From: Paramoeba atlantica
Taxonomy: Eukaryota; Discosea
Assembly: GCA_977017575.1 (NCBI GenBank)
Contig: CDRNVI010000070.1
Span: 1-64,000, forward strand
Length of the DNA stretch: 64,000 nucleotides
Direction of reading: 5' to 3'
Part shown: in pieces, positions 55,398 through 64,000 of the stretch
Layout of the letters: each line of letters opens with the position of its first letter
Position numbering within the stretch: the stretch's first letter is position 1
Program-made: the position numbers and the translations under genes
Notes under the pieces: generated by a model
Told to the model about the DNA's origin: nothing
The model's input: the letters and a program-made list of their open reading frames with translations, nothing else
The model's database searches: none

Positions 55398-56711
55398 ATG
55401 TTGTCTGCCCTATCTGAGCCTATCCCAGACGATACAACTTCCGCCATTGGCGACTGTCCTACGCCCTCTTCACTCCAAAATGCAAAAGAGCGTATTCGAA
55501 TATTGGAAATGGGTATCAAGGATAAAGAAGCGAATTGCAAGACCCTTAAGGAAGAAATTGCTATTCTCGAGGAACTCAACACAACGAATTTGATGGCTAT
55601 TCGAAAAGTCGAAAACTCTGCTTTGACTGCGAATCGTCGGAAAGGTCCTTTATCTAGTTCAACGGTCTCGGAGTTAATTGATTTAGATAACCGACTCAAA
55701 AGTGAAGGACAGGTCCATGACAACCTTCTCGAAGAGCTTCGCACGAAAGAGGGCTCCATTTCCACAAAAAACAACGAAATCAAAAAAATAGAGCGTGAAT
55801 TAGAGGCTGCAAAGCAAGATACAGAATATGAGACACGATGCCAGGCGAAAATTTCCTTTCCGGAAGCGTTTGACATGGAAAACAAACACGGAGAGCTGAG
55901 ACGATCACTCACGAGGATGTATAATGAGCAGAAAGCAATAAAAAATTCAGCATCCGCGAAAACGGAGCTTTTGCAAGATATAACTGAAAACCTTCAAACC
56001 CTAAACCGCGTAGATAATGAGCTTCGGGATGTACTTCAGGAGCTTGACGAAAAGGAATTGGAAGAGCAAGACATCAAGGAGGAGCTACGTCGAATGGAGC
56101 AGGTAACAAGGCGAAAGGACATACTTCTTACCGAGCTTAGTCGGAAAGATGAACATGCGTATATGCGTAATCTTGAAAACCAAAAGCGTACCACGCATCA
56201 CAACATTAAGAAAACAAAGGAGGTCTGCAACAACCAAAACCGATCCATCGAGACCGAAGAAAGAAATGTGCAGCTCGTAACGACGAAGATGACAAACGCA
56301 ATACAAATTCTACGAACTATGCGCGAGTCTGCTGGGGAAGTCTCTGAGGAAGACCGTAAGTTACTGCAACCGGATATTGAGGCAGAAGCCGAGACAGTCA
56401 ATAGAGATGTTTTTGACGCTACAGAGAAAGAATTCTTAGATCTCAGACCTAAACTAGAATCATCTAGCCTCTTTTTAGATGATCTTGATCATGAACTCGA
56501 AGCCTTGGAGAAAAAGATTGAGGTATTGCTTAAAGCGCAAATTTCGGATGCAAGGAAACATAAAATGGATACGCTGGAAGGGCGAAAAGATACCTTAAAG
56601 CTGCAGGAACTTCTTAATCGATGTGAAGACTTGTCATTGGATTTCAAAGGAATGAGAATAGCGCGACCAGAGTATTCCTCGGTAGGTACAACAGTGGTTT
56701 CATCTCCTTAA
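55398..56711 (+). CDS. Coiled-coil protein, unknown
   Basis: 437 residues, nearly all predicted coiled coil from about 25 to 415 (heptads rich in E, K, L, R; for example KERIRILEMGIKDKEANCKTL, LQELDEKELEEQDIKEELRRM, FLDDLDHELEALEKKIEVLL). Only short non-helical breaks occur near 75-85 and 320-340. The ends are Ser/Thr/Pro-rich. The layout suggests a filament, tether or basal-body/flagellar structural protein. Resemblance to IFT74 or kinetochore coiled coils is not specific enough to name it. Next to the Timeless-like gene with 510 bp between them. Confidence 0.7.
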   Translation: MLSALSEPIPDDTTSAIGDCPTPSSLQNAKERIRILEMGIKDKEANCKTLKEEIAILEELNTTNLMAIRKVENSALTANRRKGPLSSSTVSELIDLDNRLKSEGQVHDNLLEELRTKEGSISTKNNEIKKIERELEAAKQDTEYETRCQAKISFPEAFDMENKHGELRRSLTRMYNEQKAIKNSASAKTELLQDITENLQTLNRVDNELRDVLQELDEKELEEQDIKEELRRMEQVTRRKDILLTELSRKDEHAYMRNLENQKRTTHHNIKKTKEVCNNQNRSIETEERNVQLVTTKMTNAIQILRTMRESAGEVSEEDRKLLQPDIEAEAETVNRDVFDATEKEFLDLRPKLESSSLFLDDLDHELEALEKKIEVLLKAQISDARKHKMDTLEGRKDTLKLQELLNRCEDLSLDFKGMRIARPEYSSVGTTVVSSP

Positions 56712-57221
56712 TTGCAGATCTTAAATTCAGATCAAACTACGTGAAAATTTTGGACTGCGGAAAGTTCCTAGGACTGCAGAAGCATGCCTGAATTTTACTA
56801 TTGATTCGGAAGGGATTTTATGCAAATCAAATATGTGATTATGAGGAACACTATGTATTCTTTTGTGTTTCTCTCAATTATGTGAAAAAAATACATCTCG
56901 AGATGATCGAGGCTCACGTGTAATATAGTCCTATTGGAGCAACCCACGTGCATTTTATAATTTTATAAACTTGTACTTGTATGCAGACGAAAATAGAGGG
57001 TTACAGCTACGTATAATAAGAGAACACTACAACGCAGTTGTATAGCGTGCTTATGAATAAGTAATCGTAAAACGGTGCCTCATAAACGGGTTTTGAAGTT
57101 CCTGTTTTAAGAGCTATTTTAAGACTTCTAAGGAATCAGCCCGATTACTTTAAATACGAGCATCCAACAATACTACGCAAAGATTTCATGTTAAATAGGA
57201 AAAGTATTACTGCGATTTTTC
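56712..57221. other. Noncoding intergenic region
   Basis: 510 bp, AT-rich, with no repeat element, hairpin of note or RNA gene recognised. Confidence 0.5.
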
Positions 57222-60182
57222 ATGCAGGGCCATGTTTCGGAGGCTTTAACAGTCCTAACGCAATCTGTTAACGTGCTACGTAAAACCTATTCAGCTTCGT
57301 CGGAGGACGAGGATTATGAAGCTGACGATGCAGAACCGATGTGGTCATGGAACGATATAACATACGACCTTCCTGAACATTGTATTGACGCCTTACGATT
57401 AGTAAAATCTCTTTTGGTGCGTGAAATGCGATCCATCAACGAGCGTCGAGAATCTTCCCTATATGATGGAACCGGAAAATCTGGTGAAGCGAAAACGGCA
57501 GAATTACATAGTGCTCGTCACGGAAGCTCTGTTTCATCATCCTACCTGCGCCAGCTTGAGAGATCAAGATTCGTATATATACACAAGGCTCACGTTATTG
57601 CTAATGAACTATTCCCACTTTTGAACTACGCATTACTTACTTTAGGAGAGCAATCTGCGGACAGATTACACGGAGAAGTGACCCTTTCTCGGTGTGATTC
57701 AATTATCCGTGGCTGCCTCAGGGCACTAGTGGCTGCAACTACGCTCTGCGAAGTGGAGACAGAATGCGACGAAGCAGAATTGCAAGTCGTAAGGGAAGAA
57801 AGCCTCCAAATGCTACTAAGGAATGCGTCTATGACAGCTACTACTCAATACGCAGTCTCACTGCTACTTGGTTCGTCTCCACTGTGCCCTGATGACATGG
57901 ATTTTATCGAGTTGTCCCTCCTGTATGTTAAGAACATTAGCTTACTCAGAGAGCGCGTGAAAAATTCTCATGAGTATCGCTCAACATACCTACGTTCCTT
58001 ATATGACAGTGGGTGTGTTGACTTCCTATTCGTAGCAATAAAGCAAAATAATACTAGCTCTATGGACTGTGAACGACAAATGCGGTGGAACGAGCTGATT
58101 TCTTTTTCGTTGGCGGCCATGTTCAAGCTGGCCGAAACTCCTCTTGACTGGATCTCTCCAGATCAGCCACCAGATGCTGCTCTGGAAAGGAACGAAACCC
58201 AAAGTGTATCGACAGCTTCCCCCAACCGGGAAAATAAGACACTGGACACACCTGTAAACCCAGCGCCGCGTTCGCAAAGTTTCAACACTGAGCTTCTAAT
58301 TCGACGAAATGCTGAAGGGCATATGATTCGTAGGCAAGACTTACCGCCACTCGCTCGACTTGAAGAAATTGACGAGAGAAAAATTGTTAGGACAGGGCCA
58401 CGGAAAAATACTCAAGCAGCGCCCTTGTACACGAAAGCAATTCAAGAGATGTCTACCCCAGAGCATTTGACCACTCAAAGGGAAAATATTTCAGAATTAC
58501 ATACAGGTTTTCACATTGTACGCAAAGTGTTTTCCAATAGCATGTTGACTTTTTTGCAAGGCTGTTTTCAGGATTGGATGCTACACTACGTTCCTATTCT
58601 GGTGGCATGGTCTTCCAGTGCCGACGATGGGACCGAAAAGTTTGAGGAAAGAGAGGCAATGATGCACGACGACGCGTGCCCCGTTCCTGTAAGAAGCTTT
58701 TTTATTATTCTCACTGCCGTACTTTGTGCCGTACGCGAATATGGTCGCTCTGATTCGAAGCATTCGCAAGGCACTGAGAACCACTTTGAGACAGTAGAAC
58801 TGATAAAAGTGACTCTTCGACTTATTTGGGGAAAAATAACGGAGGGAAGTAAAAATGAGGTACAGGCAACCGGAAGTATAGATTCTTTAGAAAAGGAATC
58901 GTTTGACCCTTTATGCAAAGAATCACATGATGATATTAGCTCACTTAACGAGAATGATACTGAGGAACCCAGTGTGACTCCGCATCATAACGATTCTACC
59001 GAACTTGAAAAAGGGGATTTGGATAGACCTAGTCCGATCTCAAAAATTCCCTACAAGCCTGGTACAATTGGAGCTACCGCACTGCGTGTCTGTACGGCAG
59101 TTCATTTACGAAAACGGCAAAGGGAAATGACCTTACTTTTGCGCTTTCTTAAAGAATACTTAACTTCCATGGCAGCATTTCCATACTTTCTACCCGACTC
59201 GATAGCGAAGAGTCTGATTCAGGAAGGTAAGTTGTGGGATGGCATTCGTTCATGGATAGGGAAGCGATTTCATCCACGGGTAAGTAGCGAGCCAGGTTAC
59301 CTTTCTGATTTGCTACAACTTGTGTATCTAACAACAATAATTTGGCGTAGAGTCGATCCTGAAGATGGCGAAATGTGTGCTGTATTGTCTATTTCATCAG
59401 ATCCTTGGAATTTATATCCTTACGAACTCGCCCTAAATCAGTGGGATTCGCTCTCATTAGACACAATTCGCTCCATCAAAACACTCTTTTACACGATGGT
59501 TCATTTGAAGTGCCATGCTCCGCTGGTCAACATGAACTTTTTATTGTTGTATTTCGATATACTGATGAAAACAAAAGAGTGCGAAGTATCGTCTGTTGCT
59601 AGGCGGACCCTATTAGAGAATTCTAGTTTTGCACATTTACACACGCAGGCACAAAGTCGAGAACGTCATGAATTACGAGAAATTGCGCTTCAAATGACCC
59701 GGATCACAGTAGCTGCCATTCGTAAAGTAGGTTTGAAGATATCCTTGCCGAGGCTAATCTTTCCTCTATCGAACTCAACGTGGAAGGAGATAAGCACTGT
59801 AGCTGCTACGTCAGCTCTTTATGACGACGAATCTCACAAGACGTTAGCACATGCTGAGATAAATATGAGCGAAGGCGAGGCTGAGCATGCATTAAAGACG
59901 ATGCAATCATGTACTACTACTGAAAACTTGGATGTTTCCAAGACACAAAACAAGGATAAAATGCTTTTGAAGAATATCAAAAACAAAATTCATCCCACTT
60001 CCGGCAAGACTAAGCATCGTAAAAAAAAGAAGCGTCCACAGAATATCGAACCGATTCCTGAGTACGGTAGTGATAGTTTAGGGTCTGAAGTATCATTTTC
60101 ACTTCACGCTTCTAGTGCAAGAATTGAACGAGATCACGAAACTACAGAAAAGCAGTTGGTATCCGAAAGTGACCAATTTTAA
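57222..60182 (+). CDS. Timeless/Tof1/Swi1-like replication-fork protein
   Basis: 986 residues. Three blocks match the Timeless N-terminal family in order. First are helical repeats with NELFPLLNYALLTL and CLRALVAATTLC (about 125-190). Second is DFIELSLLYVKNISLLRERV...SGCVDFLFVAIKQ...LISFSLAAMFKLAETPLDWISPDQP (about 225-320), like the 'lver.LlLvrNiL......l..sgl.dlLl.la........l.Vleii.li......l' stretch. Third is RRNAEGHMIRRQDLPPLARLEEIDERKIVR...LTTQRENISELHTGFHIVRKVFSNSMLTFLQGCF (about 365-450), like 'RHsrFggsy......g...' and 'lr.f...fl...yn.l'. The 540-640 region and tail are acidic, Lys-rich and disordered. Timeless/Tof1 with Tipin/Csm3 stabilises paused forks. It is distant, so assigned by pattern; a synaptonemal or cohesin HEAT-repeat protein is the alternative. 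Confidence 0.55.
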   Translation: MQGHVSEALTVLTQSVNVLRKTYSASSEDEDYEADDAEPMWSWNDITYDLPEHCIDALRLVKSLLVREMRSINERRESSLYDGTGKSGEAKTAELHSARHGSSVSSSYLRQLERSRFVYIHKAHVIANELFPLLNYALLTLGEQSADRLHGEVTLSRCDSIIRGCLRALVAATTLCEVETECDEAELQVVREESLQMLLRNASMTATTQYAVSLLLGSSPLCPDDMDFIELSLLYVKNISLLRERVKNSHEYRSTYLRSLYDSGCVDFLFVAIKQNNTSSMDCERQMRWNELISFSLAAMFKLAETPLDWISPDQPPDAALERNETQSVSTASPNRENKTLDTPVNPAPRSQSFNTELLIRRNAEGHMIRRQDLPPLARLEEIDERKIVRTGPRKNTQAAPLYTKAIQEMSTPEHLTTQRENISELHTGFHIVRKVFSNSMLTFLQGCFQDWMLHYVPILVAWSSSADDGTEKFEEREAMMHDDACPVPVRSFFIILTAVLCAVREYGRSDSKHSQGTENHFETVELIKVTLRLIWGKITEGSKNEVQATGSIDSLEKESFDPLCKESHDDISSLNENDTEEPSVTPHHNDSTELEKGDLDRPSPISKIPYKPGTIGATALRVCTAVHLRKRQREMTLLLRFLKEYLTSMAAFPYFLPDSIAKSLIQEGKLWDGIRSWIGKRFHPRVSSEPGYLSDLLQLVYLTTIIWRRVDPEDGEMCAVLSISSDPWNLYPYELALNQWDSLSLDTIRSIKTLFYTMVHLKCHAPLVNMNFLLLYFDILMKTKECEVSSVARRTLLENSSFAHLHTQAQSRERHELREIALQMTRITVAAIRKVGLKISLPRLIFPLSNSTWKEISTVAATSALYDDESHKTLAHAEINMSEGEAEHALKTMQSCTTTENLDVSKTQNKDKMLLKNIKNKIHPTSGKTKHRKKKKRPQNIEPIPEYGSDSLGSEVSFSLHASSARIERDHETTEKQLVSESDQF

Positions 60183-60413
60183 TGTATCAATGGTGAAGTT
60201 GATATTTAGTGTACTGGGGCTCGTTCACACGGATATTTGATGAAAAGTTCAAGTCAAGATTAAAACCTTTTAAGACCTTAAATACCAATATTTACCAGTT
60301 TTGTGTTCAAAAGCCTGCAGTAAAAACCACGTTTTATGAAGTTTTCCATTTTTGTATAGCAAAACACACAGAACTTAGAAGTAGAGTTATTGTTGCTAAG
60401 CTTTTTCTGTATT

Positions 60414-60890
60414 ATGATCAACCGTTGCAGATTTCTGCGGCGCATTCACACAAAGTGGCGTCATCTTCTACATCCGCTCCCCAATAGTGTCCGAAAGTAC
60501 GAATGGTTTAAGCGAGACGCTGCAGAAGCCAATGAGGCGACACTACGACGTCCGTACTATGTACTAAAGAGTGTGGAGCCGGAAGTACGAGCAGAGTACA
60601 CGCTCAATCATCCCGAAGATTCTGACTACGAACCATACACAAGAATTGTCAATCCTCTTGAAGTGGACGACATGCGACGGGCGACGTTAGTTGCACCTGG
60701 ACAACCAGGCCCGATGCCGGAGTCCGAAGATATCGCCGCCTCTCTGCACAGTGAGGATCCTGCTGGCCAAAAAGAAATACGTCGTATTGCTGATCGTTGG
60801 GCGGGATACAATGCCACTCGACACAAATATTACCATTATTATCCCCGATACCCACACACATTCGAAGCTGTACCACCGCATGTGCAGTAG
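60414..60890 (+). CDS. Small probable mitochondrial protein, unknown
   Basis: 158 residues from the ATG at 60414. The first 22 residues (MINRCRFLRRIHTKWRHLLH) are basic, amphipathic and lack acidic residues, like a mitochondrial presequence. The body is hydrophilic with many Tyr/Pro/Arg: RRPYYVLKSVEPEVRAEY, then RIADRWAGYNATRHKYYHYYPRYPHTFE near the end, and no membrane span. The composition fits a lineage-specific mitoribosomal or respiratory-complex accessory subunit. No family recognised. The frame is consistent with its neighbours and framed by short spacers. Confidence 0.55.
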   Translation: MINRCRFLRRIHTKWRHLLHPLPNSVRKYEWFKRDAAEANEATLRRPYYVLKSVEPEVRAEYTLNHPEDSDYEPYTRIVNPLEVDDMRRATLVAPGQPGPMPESEDIAASLHSEDPAGQKEIRRIADRWAGYNATRHKYYHYYPRYPHTFEAVPPHVQ

Positions 60891-60915
60891 TTCCCGTTTT
60901 CAGAATCATCTTCCT

Positions 60916-60957
60916 AGCATATACTGTGACCCCCCTAAACTGTGACCCCCTATATAG
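60916..60957. repeat. CTGTGACCCCC word pair
   Basis: ACTGTGACCCCCCTAA is followed directly by ACTGTGACCCCCTATATAGA. Two direct copies of a word joined to a C-run, the same grammar as the left ends of the miniature elements, but no inverted partner in the next few hundred bases. A possible solo end. Confidence 0.45.
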
Positions 60958-61080
60958 ACAAAACAATTGATACTCGTAAAGTCGCAAGATGAATCAACAC
61001 GATATGGTCATTACAATATCCTCATCAAGTTTACCTGCATCTAGTTTGATTTATACTCTTTTTTACATATTCTCTTCGCT

Positions 61081-63174
61081 ATGTCAATCGCCACAGTTCC
61101 TCGCATCAAGTACTCCTACGACGAGCTCCAACGTATTCGTCTGCGCGTACGGTCACTACTTGACCTCCAAAGCGGAACCTCCCCGTCCTTCCTCTCTAGC
61201 GGTTTCACTCGCCCGGATCGCCCATCCCGCGTGGAGACTCGATCCCACGTCATCCCCCCACGGTCTCACCTTGACACCGTTCACGACCAAACCCCCACCA
61301 TTCCCGAGCACATCCTCTCAACACACAAAATTCTCCACACCACGACACGTAAAACCACCGAAAAATACCCCGCCGAATTCACCTCCCCCTTCCTCCCCCC
61401 TTCCTCCCACCCCTCCTCAACGATCCGCCGCACGGACACCCTCATCAGCACCGACGAACGACACCAGCTTCAACAACTCCGAGAAAAGATCCGTACCCAC
61501 GCCACAGTGCGTACCCCATCCGGACCTGTCCCCGTTATTACCTCTACGCCCCCATCCCATCCCAGTGGCACTACCACCCCCCGTCCTCCCCCTCCCCCCT
61601 CCTCTACCTCTCTCCCTACCCACCCCCCCACGCTGTACAACAAACCCCCCGCACAACATCAACCACAACAACAGCAACAACAGCAACCCCAACAAACTCA
61701 ACAGAAACGCCTAACCTCACAGCAACAACAGCAACAGCAACAACAGCAACAGCAACAACTGCACCCTCTCCCCCCTCACGACTACCCCCCACACCTCCCC
61801 CCCTCACTCCCTACCTCCCACACCCCTACCTACAGTACAGCCCTACACACCCAGCTCTCCCAGCTCTCCCAGCTCTCCCAGCTCTCTCCAGTAGCCACAA
61901 CCACAACAACTACTACTACTACTACTACTACGACAACAGCAGCAGCAGCAGCAGCAACCACTACGACGGCTACTCCCCGCATGCCCGGCGCCCCTCTCCT
62001 TCCCGGGGTCTCCTTCCCGCACGGCCACGTCGGGGGGAACCGGTGGCTGACGGCTGCGGCGTACCGCGTGCTGGAGCGTGCGTGCGGGACGGGGTGGCGC
62101 GCGGCCTGGGGGTGCGGGCCGCGGTACTCCCCCGTGGTGGTGCCGGTGCCGTATGCGGTGGGGGAGGGGGAGGGGGAGGGTACGGGGGGAGGGGGAGGAA
62201 AAACGGGGCAGGGGGTGGGAAACAAGATCAAGACAGGGGAAGGAGGGGGGTTAGAGGGGAGGGAGGAGAAAAAAGGAAAAAAGGGAAAGGGGAAGGGAAA
62301 GAAGGGGAAAGGTGCGGTGGAGGGACGGGAGAGCGATCCCGCGAGTTGTGTGGGGGAGGATGTTTCGAGGTTTGCGCGTGGGGCGTATATGTATGACCCG
62401 TGGGCGAATGAGATTGGGTATGTGCCGTGGGTGAATCCGATGACAATGTATCACTACCCTCGACGATATGCGCCCTATCTTGAGGATAGGGAAGACACGC
62501 AGGACATTTTGAAATTCGCGTTGAAGTACGACAACGGCCGGTTCTGTTATGCGGATCAAAGGACAAAGAAAAGCAGTACCTCTGTGAAAAAGATAACGAA
62601 GGAAACAGCGACACGAATCACAAGGAAAACAGATGAGAAGCAGAAACCCACTCCTCGCTCGCTGAAGAAGAAAGAAAAGACGAATCTGACGCTCCAGCAA
62701 AAGAAAGCTCATGCGATGACGCTCAAAGATGAAAGTTTCGCATCAGAAAACACGTCTCCCGACCCTGCTTACACAAAGTCAAAGGATGTCTCAGTCGGAG
62801 ACTCGAGTACAGCCATGATGAATTCGAAAGAGGGGTCTTTAAGTGAACAAGACGCATTGGTTTGCTCTCGCAAGAAAGCTCTTACGCCCGTGATGCGTTC
62901 AAAAGCTTACGTCGTGTGGTTACATGTCATGAATCATCCTAAGCCTCCTTTTCAGCATTCTTATCTTCGAGATGTCAACGATGAAACGGAAGAGCAAGAA
63001 CTCTTCAAACTCGTTCATGAGATACCACAGAGGCCCGATCCAGAAAATACTTTGGTTGAAAAACCAACCTACAACTTGAATCTTCGACAGTGGAAGAAAT
63101 CATTACGCAAGCTTCAGCCGTTCATTGCCAGTAAGCCGCAAAAGGCTTCTGACGATTTGGAGATTAAAACATAA
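61081..63174 (+). CDS. Low-complexity poly-Q protein, possible mRNP factor
   Basis: 697 residues. The N-terminus IKYSYDELQRIRLRVRSLL (9-27) resembles the start of eIF4E-binding proteins of the 4E-T/Cup kind (Y-S/T-x-x-E-L), but the position after Leu is Gln rather than hydrophobic, so this is only a suggestion. Residues 190-240 are poly-Gln from CAA/CAG runs, 255-265 are QLS repeats, and 270-300 are Thr then Ala runs. A Gly/Lys-rich stretch (about 365-420) precedes the only compact part: YMYDPWANEIGYVPWVNPMTMYHYPRRYAPYLEDREDTQDILKFALKYDNGRFCYAD (about 435-492). That part could be a short binding module. The rest is Lys/Ser-rich and disordered. C-rich coding up to about 61990, then G-rich. Confidence 0.62.
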   Translation: MSIATVPRIKYSYDELQRIRLRVRSLLDLQSGTSPSFLSSGFTRPDRPSRVETRSHVIPPRSHLDTVHDQTPTIPEHILSTHKILHTTTRKTTEKYPAEFTSPFLPPSSHPSSTIRRTDTLISTDERHQLQQLREKIRTHATVRTPSGPVPVITSTPPSHPSGTTTPRPPPPPSSTSLPTHPPTLYNKPPAQHQPQQQQQQQPQQTQQKRLTSQQQQQQQQQQQQQLHPLPPHDYPPHLPPSLPTSHTPTYSTALHTQLSQLSQLSQLSPVATTTTTTTTTTTTTTAAAAAATTTTATPRMPGAPLLPGVSFPHGHVGGNRWLTAAAYRVLERACGTGWRAAWGCGPRYSPVVVPVPYAVGEGEGEGTGGGGGKTGQGVGNKIKTGEGGGLEGREEKKGKKGKGKGKKGKGAVEGRESDPASCVGEDVSRFARGAYMYDPWANEIGYVPWVNPMTMYHYPRRYAPYLEDREDTQDILKFALKYDNGRFCYADQRTKKSSTSVKKITKETATRITRKTDEKQKPTPRSLKKKEKTNLTLQQKKAHAMTLKDESFASENTSPDPAYTKSKDVSVGDSSTAMMNSKEGSLSEQDALVCSRKKALTPVMRSKAYVVWLHVMNHPKPPFQHSYLRDVNDETEEQELFKLVHEIPQRPDPENTLVEKPTYNLNLRQWKKSLRKLQPFIASKPQKASDDLEIKT
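61664..61965 (+). repeat. In-frame trinucleotide and 9-bp repeat cluster
   Basis: (CAA/CAG)n occurs at 61664-61690 and 61720-61760. CCAGCTCTC units (9 bp, about four) lie at 61852-61885. (ACT/ACA)n followed by (GCA)n lies at 61899-61960. All keep the reading frame and encode Q, QLS, T and A runs. Length polymorphism is likely. Confidence 0.88.
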
Positions 63175-63560
63175 AAACTGTGAGTGAGAGGTAAACGTTC
63201 TGTTAGTGCATATTCAATTTTAAGATTGGACTTCTGTGAAGAGAGGAAAAAACAACATTTTTATTCGTGGAAAAATAACTTATTAATGAGAGACTTTCAC
63301 AAAGAGAAACTTATCTGAATGTTGTAAAGTGCTGTGCATTCATTGTTTTAATCGCATAATTTCTGTTCAATATTAGTTAAGTAGGAATCACTACCATCTT
63401 GACAAGCTAAAAACACACCATTGCTGTACATTCTATAGAGTATTACTTTTTCCCTAGTATTAGTGGATTGTTTACTACTCTAATAGATACCGTACATAAG
63501 AATCTTAAAGAGCTATAAATTGCACTTTCTGACACATTGCAGGTTTAAGATTTAAGATCC
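63175..63560. other. Intergenic region before PPDK
   Basis: 386 bp, AT-rich. CTGACACATTGCAG ends at 63542, 18 bases before the ATG, and is a possible splice acceptor; a second candidate is TTTTTCCCTAG at 63448-63458. Confidence 0.5.
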
Positions 63561-64000
63561 ATGTCCGACTTTTCCAGCAAAAAGCACGTGTACTATTTCG
63601 GTAATGGCAAAGCCGAGGGTGACAAAAGCATGAAACACCTCCTCGGGGGTAAAGGGGCGAACTTACAAGAGATGGTTAACATGGGCATTCCGGTTCCCTC
63701 CGGCTTTACAATCACCACCGAAACTTGCAAAGTTCATGAACAAACTCAAGGAAAACTCACCGATGCTATCCGAAAAGAAATCGTCGATGCGGTACGTCGA
63801 ATGGAGAATGAACTAGGGCGCAAATTTGGAGGAGCAGAACTTCCCCTTCTGGTATCTGTGCGCTCGGGTGCTGCTGCAAGTATGCCCGGCATGATGGATA
63901 CTGTACTCAATCTTGGGCTAAATGACGCGAATGTGATTGGCTTTGCGAAAGCGACAAAAAACGAGCATTTCGTGTATGACAGCTTTCGTCGATTTATCGT
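63561..64000 (+). CDS. PPDK: Pyruvate phosphate dikinase, N-terminal part (cut by window edge)
   Basis: The first 146 residues of a protein expected to reach about 900; the frame is open to the right edge. PPDK interconverts pyruvate, ATP and phosphate with PEP, AMP and pyrophosphate. The ATP-grasp start is unmistakable: VYYFGNGKAEGDKSMKHLLGGKGANLQEMVNMGIPVPSGFTITTETC (10-56), then PLLVSVRSGAAASMPGMMDTVLNLGLND (about 94-121) and YDSFRRFI. In kinetoplastids PPDK is glycosomal and carries a C-terminal PTS1; that end is not in the window. Confidence 0.96.
   Translation, partial: MSDFSSKKHVYYFGNGKAEGDKSMKHLLGGKGANLQEMVNMGIPVPSGFTITTETCKVHEQTQGKLTDAIRKEIVDAVRRMENELGRKFGGAELPLLVSVRSGAAASMPGMMDTVLNLGLNDANVIGFAKATKNEHFVYDSFRRFI

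Noticed and set aside
55398-56711. Intraflagellar transport subunit IFT74/IFT81
   Set aside because: Coiled coil alone does not support it; no family-specific N-terminal domain is visible.

Overview
The window looks like nuclear DNA of a kinetoplastid-type protist (Euglenozoa), with repeat islands between dense genes. The grounds are as follows. Every host gene I can support (27, plus one cut by the right edge) lies on the + strand, as in a polycistronic transcription unit. No gene needs an intron, even those of 978, 986 and 1,478 codons. Several starts follow a pyrimidine tract and AG within a few to tens of bases, as trans-splice acceptors do. Two copies of a sequence near 4575 and 16367 match the 3' half of the kinetoplastid spliced leader and are followed by a GT donor. 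The content also fits: an EngA-type double GTPase, pyruvate phosphate dikinase, and LRR proteins of the 'N.L.G.LDLS.LP' type. The exact lineage (early-branching kinetoplastid or bodonid) is inference.

Layout. 1-8.7 kb is a graveyard of transposons and foldback repeats: a pogo/mariner relic, a retrotransposon endonuclease fragment, a hAT-like element with a perfect 8-bp target duplication, CCCCCC-ended miniature elements, a 16-bp tandem array, a spliced-leader-like copy and a mariner relic with an acidic coiled-coil ORF. 8.8-11.5 kb holds the EngA-like GTPase and ribosomal protein L35. 12.7-16.4 kb mixes a Merlin/IS1016-type relic, an LRR gene, an R2-type LINE fragment, small palindromic elements and a second spliced-leader-like copy. 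16.6-27 kb holds a UAS-UBX protein, a small basic protein, an LSm3-like protein, a membrane protein, a 1,478-aa TPR protein and a Sly1-type SM protein. 27.2-32 kb has a Tc1-like element with long inverted ends, a second LRR gene, a microsatellite, a foldback and an element with reiterated ATTTAAATATTAA. 32.2-38.2 kb holds an LSM12-like protein, a cereblon-type CULT protein, eIF3b and PEN-2. 38.2-41.2 kb is a second repeat island. From 41.3 kb to the end the genes are dense: p24/TMED, Sac3/GANP, pyridoxal kinase, a CID protein, a WD40 protein, AFG1 ATPase, PABP, a J protein, a coiled-coil protein, a Timeless/Tof1-like protein, a small putative mitochondrial protein, a low-complexity poly-Q protein and PPDK.

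Genes group by functional theme rather than pathway, as usual in such arrays: translation and mRNA handling (L35, eIF3b, PABP, LSm3, LSM12-like, Sac3, CID), secretory and membrane traffic (Sly1, p24, UAS-UBX, PEN-2), organelle maintenance (EngA-like, AFG1), replication-fork protection (Timeless-like) and metabolism (pyridoxal kinase, PPDK).

Two patterns stand out. First, a diverse set of miniature elements shares one terminal plan: an outer C-run, a variable word of 7-20 bp, then an inner core close to CGATTTTGGGC. Second, about a third of the host genes change from C-rich to G-rich coding strand within the reading frame, so the two halves of the message could pair.
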